Source: Candidatus Manganitrophaceae bacterium (GTDB lineage: Bacteria; Nitrospirota; Nitrospiria; SBBL01; Manganitrophaceae). Taken from it: 9,532 bases of DNA. The notes below the pieces were generated by a model. The model had not been told where the DNA came from and ran no database searches. It saw only the letters and a list, made by a program, of their open reading frames with translations. The stretch is from contig SCUR01000113.1 of NCBI GenBank assembly GCA_004297235.1, positions 1-9,532 on the forward strand, in the 5' to 3' direction. A program made the position numbers and the translations under genes. Numbering within the stretch: the stretch's first letter is position 1; each line of letters begins with the position of its first letter. Below are positions 6,065 to 9,532 of the stretch, piece after piece.

Positions 6065-6982
6065 ATGCAGCGACAAACTCTTTCCGCGTTTTTAACCGCT
6101 CTTTCTTTGGTTGTTTTGTTTCCGCATCTTTCGTTCGCCCACGGCGTGGTCGGAAAGCGGCTCTTCGTGGAGCCGATGGTGACGGAGGATGCCAATGTCT
6201 TCAGCGAGTATGATCTGGTGGTTCCTTCCTATCTTCGGGGAGAGGAGGGAAGAGAATTATCGTTGGGAACGTCATTGTCGTTGCAATTGACCGAGCGTCT
6301 GGGATTGGAAGTGGCGGGGGAGTGGACCTCGCTCCATCCGAATGAGGGAGATTCGGAAAAAGGATTTCAGAATCCCGAGCTGGCCCTGAAGTATGTCGGG
6401 TTCACCAGCCCGGCGCATGAGTGGATCGCGACCTTCGCCCTTTCGGTCGAGCTCCCGGCGGGGGAGGAGAAGGTCGGGGCGGAGCATTTTTATTCCCTCG
6501 GGACCGGCTTTTTCTACGGGAAAGGATTCGGCGATCTTCCGGAATCGCTCAACTTCCTTCGACCGCTGATGGTCCAGGGGGATGCGACGATCCATCAAAA
6601 CCTCACCGGCGAAACGGAGGCGGCCGTCAATACCCTCTCCTACGATTTCGCGATCTATTACAGCTTCCCCTATCTCCAACAGTTCGTGAAAGATGTCGGA
6701 ATCCCCTCCCCCTTCAATCGCCTCTTCCCGATGGTCGAGCTGAATTTCGATCGTGTCCTGAATGGTCCCGACGTCGGCCGAACGGAAGCATTCGCCCGGC
6801 CGGGGTTCGTCTGGGTCGGCAAGGCGACTCAGGTGGGATTGGCCGCCGTCGTTCCGATGAACGCAACGGCCCGCAAAACGGCCGACCTCGGTGTGATGGG
6901 GATCGTCAGCCTCTATCTCGATGACCTCTTCCCGAAGCAATTTAGAATGCCGATCTTTGGATCGGAAGAGATGAAGCGATGA
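6065..6982 (+). CDS. Exported, probably outer-membrane beta-barrel-like protein with N-terminal His
   Basis: A 305-residue protein with a clear Sec signal peptide: a short basic N-terminus, a hydrophobic core (about 7-19) and the cleavage site SFA|HG after residue 25. The mature chain of 280 residues should begin HGVVGKRLFVEP. The rest alternates polar and hydrophobic residues with many aromatics and glycines in strand-like runs (for example LSLGTSLSLQLTERLGLEVAGEW). There are no long hydrophobic helices and no Cys, as in outer-membrane barrels of the porin-like or MetA-pathway transporter kind. The C-terminus (SEEMKR) lacks the terminal aromatic of classical barrels, leaving some doubt. The gene overlaps the CopC gene by four bases (ATGA), so co-translation is likely. 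An outer-membrane partner in copper handling is inferred from context alone. Confidence 0.72.
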   Translation: MQRQTLSAFLTALSLVVLFPHLSFAHGVVGKRLFVEPMVTEDANVFSEYDLVVPSYLRGEEGRELSLGTSLSLQLTERLGLEVAGEWTSLHPNEGDSEKGFQNPELALKYVGFTSPAHEWIATFALSVELPAGEEKVGAEHFYSLGTGFFYGKGFGDLPESLNFLRPLMVQGDATIHQNLTGETEAAVNTLSYDFAIYYSFPYLQQFVKDVGIPSPFNRLFPMVELNFDRVLNGPDVGRTEAFARPGFVWVGKATQVGLAAVVPMNATARKTADLGVMGIVSLYLDDLFPKQFRMPIFGSEEMKR

Positions 6983-7341
6983 GCGGTCGAGCTCGAGCGC
7001 TCCTGCTCGCGTGGATGGGGGTCGTTCTCTTTGCGCTCGACGTCTGGGCGCATGCCTTCCCGAACCGCTCCGAGCCGAAGGTCGGCTCGGAGGTGAAAGC
7101 GCCTCCGGCGCAGGTGAAGATCTGGTTTGACGGCGAGATCGAACCGGCCTTCAGCAGCATAAAGCTGATCGGCCCCGACGGAAAAGAAGTGTCGGCGGAA
7201 TCGAAGGTCGATGAAAAAGACCCCACGCTGCTGACCCTTTCTCTTCCGACCATCGGGCCGGGAAAATATCAGGTGAAGTGGGAGGTGGTCGCCAAAGACG
7301 GGCACCGGACCGAAGGAGATTTCACGTTCAAATTAAAGTAG
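6979..7341 (+). CDS. copC: CopC-family periplasmic copper(II)-binding protein
   Basis: A 120-residue protein with a Sec signal peptide cleaved after VWA (residue 24), leaving a mature chain of about 96 residues, the usual CopC domain size. The mature chain begins HAFPNRSEPKVGS and ends in a beta-sandwich pattern (GKYQVKWEVVAKDGHRTEG). His25, Asp107 and His109 correspond to mature His1, Asp83 and His85, the Cu(II) ligands known from CopC structures, so the Cu(II) site looks intact. The mature chain contains no Met and no Cys, so the Met-rich Cu(I) site found in some CopC proteins is absent. The family carries copper in the periplasm and usually partners CopD. The ATG lies inside the end of the barrel-like gene (ATGA overlap), and the CopD gene starts five bases after the stop. 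Confidence 0.9.
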   Translation: MSGRARALLLAWMGVVLFALDVWAHAFPNRSEPKVGSEVKAPPAQVKIWFDGEIEPAFSSIKLIGPDGKEVSAESKVDEKDPTLLTLSLPTIGPGKYQVKWEVVAKDGHRTEGDFTFKLK

Positions 7342-7346
7342 GGTGA

Positions 7347-8330
7347 ATGGAACAGCCGCTCTCTTATCTGCTCGACTCCCACCTCTTTCGGATGACCCTC
7401 TTCAAATGGCTCGATGTGATCGGGATTGTCCTCTGGATCGGGGCGATCGGATTCCGCCTGCTCATCTTCTCTCCTTTGTTGAAAGCCCTTCGCGATCCGG
7501 AGCTGGAGACCCGCCTGCGGCGGGAAGAATCCGCCTATACCGAGCCGGTGCTGAAAGGGCTTCTTTTCTATCTGATCGTCCTTCACCTGATCACCTGGGT
7601 TCACGAAGGGCAGATGATGAGCGGAAAGCCCCTCTCCGCCCTCGCCCCGGTGCTTCCGATTGTCTTGACTCAAACCCACTTCGGCACGATCTGGGCGATG
7701 AAGCTCCTGCTTCTCCTCGGTCTTTTCATTTTGGTTCGCATCCGGATCGGCGCGAGAGATCCCCTCCTGCTGGGGGCCGGTCTCTTCCTCTGCCTGGCGG
7801 GAAGCTTGATCGGCCATGCCGTCACGCACCCGGCGCTGCATGGGGTAATTTTCTCGGATTGGGTCCACTACGCGGCGGTATCGATCTGGATCGGCGGGCT
7901 TCTCCCGCTGCGGCGTCTGGCCCGGAAAGGGGCTTCCTGGATGGATGCGGCCCGCTTGGCCGTCTTTCTTCGAATCCTGATCGGCCTCTTTTCGAAATGG
8001 GCGACCCTTTCGGTGGTCCTCATCGTCGCGACCGGCACTTACAATGCCGTTCTCTTCTTGGACCGGCATTGGATCGTTGACTTCAACTACGGGCAGGTCC
8101 TCTCGATGAAGCTTCTCTTCGTCGCGGCGACGATCGGGATGGGGGGGCTGAGCCGCTTCTATATTCTCCCCTCTCTCCGGCGAATTCAAGTCTCCGCGCC
8201 GTTCACGGCCTCCGAGATAGAACGGCGTTTCTTTCGGTTCATCACGGTCGAGATCGTTTTTGCAATGATGGCGCTCCTTTTGGCCGCGCTGCTGACGCAG
8301 ACGGCCCCGCCGCCCCCCCTGCTTCAATGA
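7347..8330 (+). CDS. copD: CopD-family inner-membrane copper protein
   Basis: A 327-residue protein with about eight membrane helices (roughly 21-41, 70-86, 112-133, 139-158, 172-189, 208-236, 250-270 and 298-317), fitting the CopD domain family. Hallmarks are GHAVTHPALHG (156-166), DWVHYAAVSIWIGGLLPL (171-188) and the helix with SKWATLSVVLIVATGTYNAV. His80, His86, His111, His157, His161, His165 and His174 lie in or at the edges of helices and are candidate copper ligands. CopD proteins are thought to import copper across the inner membrane with CopC. The gene starts five bases after the CopC stop, so the pair is translationally linked. The GGGTGA just before the ATG is unusually close for a ribosome binding site, which suggests coupling. 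The end faces the HAD gene across 52 bases with no clear terminator. Confidence 0.9.
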   Translation: MEQPLSYLLDSHLFRMTLFKWLDVIGIVLWIGAIGFRLLIFSPLLKALRDPELETRLRREESAYTEPVLKGLLFYLIVLHLITWVHEGQMMSGKPLSALAPVLPIVLTQTHFGTIWAMKLLLLLGLFILVRIRIGARDPLLLGAGLFLCLAGSLIGHAVTHPALHGVIFSDWVHYAAVSIWIGGLLPLRRLARKGASWMDAARLAVFLRILIGLFSKWATLSVVLIVATGTYNAVLFLDRHWIVDFNYGQVLSMKLLFVAATIGMGGLSRFYILPSLRRIQVSAPFTASEIERRFFRFITVEIVFAMMALLLAALLTQTAPPPPLLQ

Positions 8331-8382
8331 GAGAGAGGATCGGGTCGGCTTACAAGAGGGGTAGCGAGCTGTTTCCGAAGGG

Positions 8383-9126
8383 TCAGACGATCTCGGAAAG
8401 GTCGGTCGGCCCTGCAAGAATATAATCGGGGCGGGGACCGTCCTCGGGCGGGGGGAGACCGGAGGGGTTGATCCAGGCGGCATCCATCCCGAGTTGTTTT
8501 GCCCCGACGACGTCGTTTTCAAAGCTGTCTCCGATGAAGAGCGCTTCGGCGGGAGCGATGCCGATCTTCTCGCAGGCGGCGAGAAAGATCTCCGGGCGCG
8601 GTTTTCGAATTCCGATTTCGGAGGAGATCATCACCGCTTTAAAGCAGTGGCCGATTCCCTCCCGCGCCAACACCTGATAGACGGTGTCGGTATCGTCGAA
8701 GTTGGAGACCAAGCCGACGGGGTATTGTTCCTTTAGCCGAATGAGCAGGCTGCGCACGGGCGGCGCGCATTCGAGGCAGAGAGCGATCCGGTCGAGATGC
8801 GTTTTCAGAAAACGGCGGTGCAGCCGCTCCCGATGATCCCCCTGGGCCACCCCGAGCCGCTCCAGAAAAAGCGCAAAGCGGGCGGCGGAAGAGATCTCCT
8901 CTCCCGATCGGTCTCGAAGGACCCAGATCGATTCGGTCGTCTCGACAAAGTGGCGGTGAAACTCCTCATAGGGGATCGGCGGAAGAAGCTCCGTGAAGCA
9001 TTCATACAGCAGCGGGCTGGTCGTCCGGATCTCTTTGTCTTGAATCCGGGCAAGCGGCATCCGGTCGTTCCGAAAGGGCATGAGCGTGTCGCAAAGATCG
9101 AATAAAAGGGCCCGGTACCTCTTCAC
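8383..9126 (-). CDS. HAD-superfamily hydrolase (HAD-IA-like), motif I with Cys at D+2
   Basis: A 247-residue cytoplasmic protein starting with GTG. The Rossmann-like core shows all four HAD motifs: motif I FDLCDTL (Asp10 nucleophile), motif II LVSNFDD (Ser141), motif III KPRPEIF (Lys175) and motif IV GDSFENDVVGA (Asp200, Asp205). A helical cap fills about residues 18-120, as in C1-cap HAD-IA proteins that act on small phosphorylated compounds or haloacids. The usual second Asp of motif I (DxD), the general acid/base in HAD phosphatases, is Cys12. Some HAD subfamilies lack this Asp, so activity may persist, but ordinary phosphatase chemistry is less certain. The start overlaps the QueG stop codon (GTGA), so the two are co-translated, although no functional link is known. 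The substrate is unknown. Confidence 0.85.
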   Translation of the reverse strand: MKRYRALLFDLCDTLMPFRNDRMPLARIQDKEIRTTSPLLYECFTELLPPIPYEEFHRHFVETTESIWVLRDRSGEEISSAARFALFLERLGVAQGDHRERLHRRFLKTHLDRIALCLECAPPVRSLLIRLKEQYPVGLVSNFDDTDTVYQVLAREGIGHCFKAVMISSEIGIRKPRPEIFLAACEKIGIAPAEALFIGDSFENDVVGAKQLGMDAAWINPSGLPPPEDGPRPDYILAGPTDLSEIV

Positions 9127-9532
9127 TCGTTCTCTTCCTCGAATTGGAGGGAGTCGGCGTTTCGAATCAGTCCCGACCGTTTCGTCCGGGCCAGCGGGGT
9201 ATGGCCGAAGCGCTCTTTGAATTGCCGATTGTCCTCAATGGCGCGGACCTCTTCCAGAGAAAGGGAGGGGCCGGCCCCCTGCGAGGGGAAGAGGCGCTCG
9301 ACGTCGGTTTCGACCGGCCGCCGATTGAAGGGACAGACCTCTTGGCAAAGATCGCAGCCGAAGAGCCACCCCTCCATTTTCGAATGAAACTCCTCCGGGA
9401 TCTCCTTCTTATTCTCGATAGTCAGATAGGAGATGCAGCGGCGCGCATCGAGCCGATGCGCCTCCGTCAATGCCCCGGTGGGACAGGCGTCGAGGCAGCG
9501 CCGGCAGCTGCCGCACTGGGAGGTCATCGGAA
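9123..9532 (-). CDS. queG: Epoxyqueuosine reductase QueG, C-terminal part (5' end beyond window)
   Basis: The visible 135 residues form the C-terminal third of QueG, the cobalamin- and iron-sulfur-dependent enzyme that reduces epoxyqueuosine to queuosine in the anticodon of certain tRNAs. The first [4Fe-4S] motif, CGSCRRCLDACP, lies at the window edge. The family hallmark LDARRCISYLTIE and the second cluster motif GCDLCQEVCPFN follow. The full protein should have some 350-380 residues, so about two thirds is missing upstream of 9532. The frame is open through the window end (a Pro codon precedes the Met at 9527), so that Met is internal. The stop overlaps the HAD start, placing the two in one operon read leftwards. 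Confidence 0.92.
   Translation of the reverse strand, partial: PMTSQCGSCRRCLDACPTGALTEAHRLDARRCISYLTIENKKEIPEEFHSKMEGWLFGCDLCQEVCPFNRRPVETDVERLFPSQGAGPSLSLEEVRAIEDNRQFKERFGHTPLARTKRSGLIRNADSLQFEEENE

Noticed and set aside
8372..8399. TTTCCGA...TCGGAAA stem near the end of the HAD gene as a terminator
   Set aside because: The 7-bp stem has a 14-base loop, overlaps the HAD stop codon and lacks a T-run on either strand.
7269..8522. A 417-codon minus-strand open frame opposite CopD
   Set aside because: It is antisense to the CopD gene, extremely rich in Arg, Pro, Gln and Glu, and without recognisable folds; a mirror of the membrane-protein codons.

Overview
The window looks like chromosomal DNA from a Gram-negative bacterium of moderately high GC. 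By eye most genes are near 55-65% GC and the spacers are short. An exported barrel-like protein implies an outer membrane, and gene style and content resemble Nitrospirota or a neighbouring deep-branching phylum. That placement is a low-confidence impression, since no rRNA or other phylogenetic marker is present. Nine protein-coding genes are supported, two of them cut by the window ends. There is no RNA gene, insertion sequence, CRISPR array or prophage gene, and no gene-free stretch longer than 300 bases.

Left part (1-3063, +): the C-terminal 1020 residues of a very large signalling protein. It runs from the tail of an ATPase module through a long TPR-like helical region and a GAF domain to a NarX/DegS-type histidine kinase. 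It converges on a 65-residue orphan gene (3127-3324, -). A compact divergent promoter region (about 3340-3474) separates that gene from a class II fumarase/aspartase-family enzyme, best read as aspartate ammonia-lyase (3475-4872, +). The lyase promoter is notable because a perfect 8-1-8 inverted repeat fills the 17-base spacer between its -35 and -10 boxes.

Middle (4873-5622): a short spacer with GGATTGCGGA-type repeats, then a COMT-like SAM-dependent O-methyltransferase.

Right-middle (5664-8330, +): a four-gene block that reads as a copper-handling module. In order it holds a small His/Cys membrane protein, an exported barrel-like protein whose mature chain should begin with His, a CopC-family periplasmic Cu(II) protein whose mature chain also begins with His, and a CopD-family eight-helix inner-membrane protein. 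The last three genes are tightly coupled (a 4-base overlap, then a 5-base gap). A plausible path runs from the outer membrane through the periplasmic carrier to the inner membrane, but only the CopC and CopD roles rest on recognised families.

Right end (8383-9532, -): a HAD-family hydrolase translationally coupled (GTGA overlap) to the C-terminal part of epoxyqueuosine reductase QueG, whose beginning lies beyond the window.

Most of the window is ordinary. The features most worth a second look are the paired N-terminal-His exported proteins in the copper block, the operator-like palindrome in the aspA promoter, the sharp composition change inside the kinase gene, and the Cys replacement in motif I of the HAD protein.
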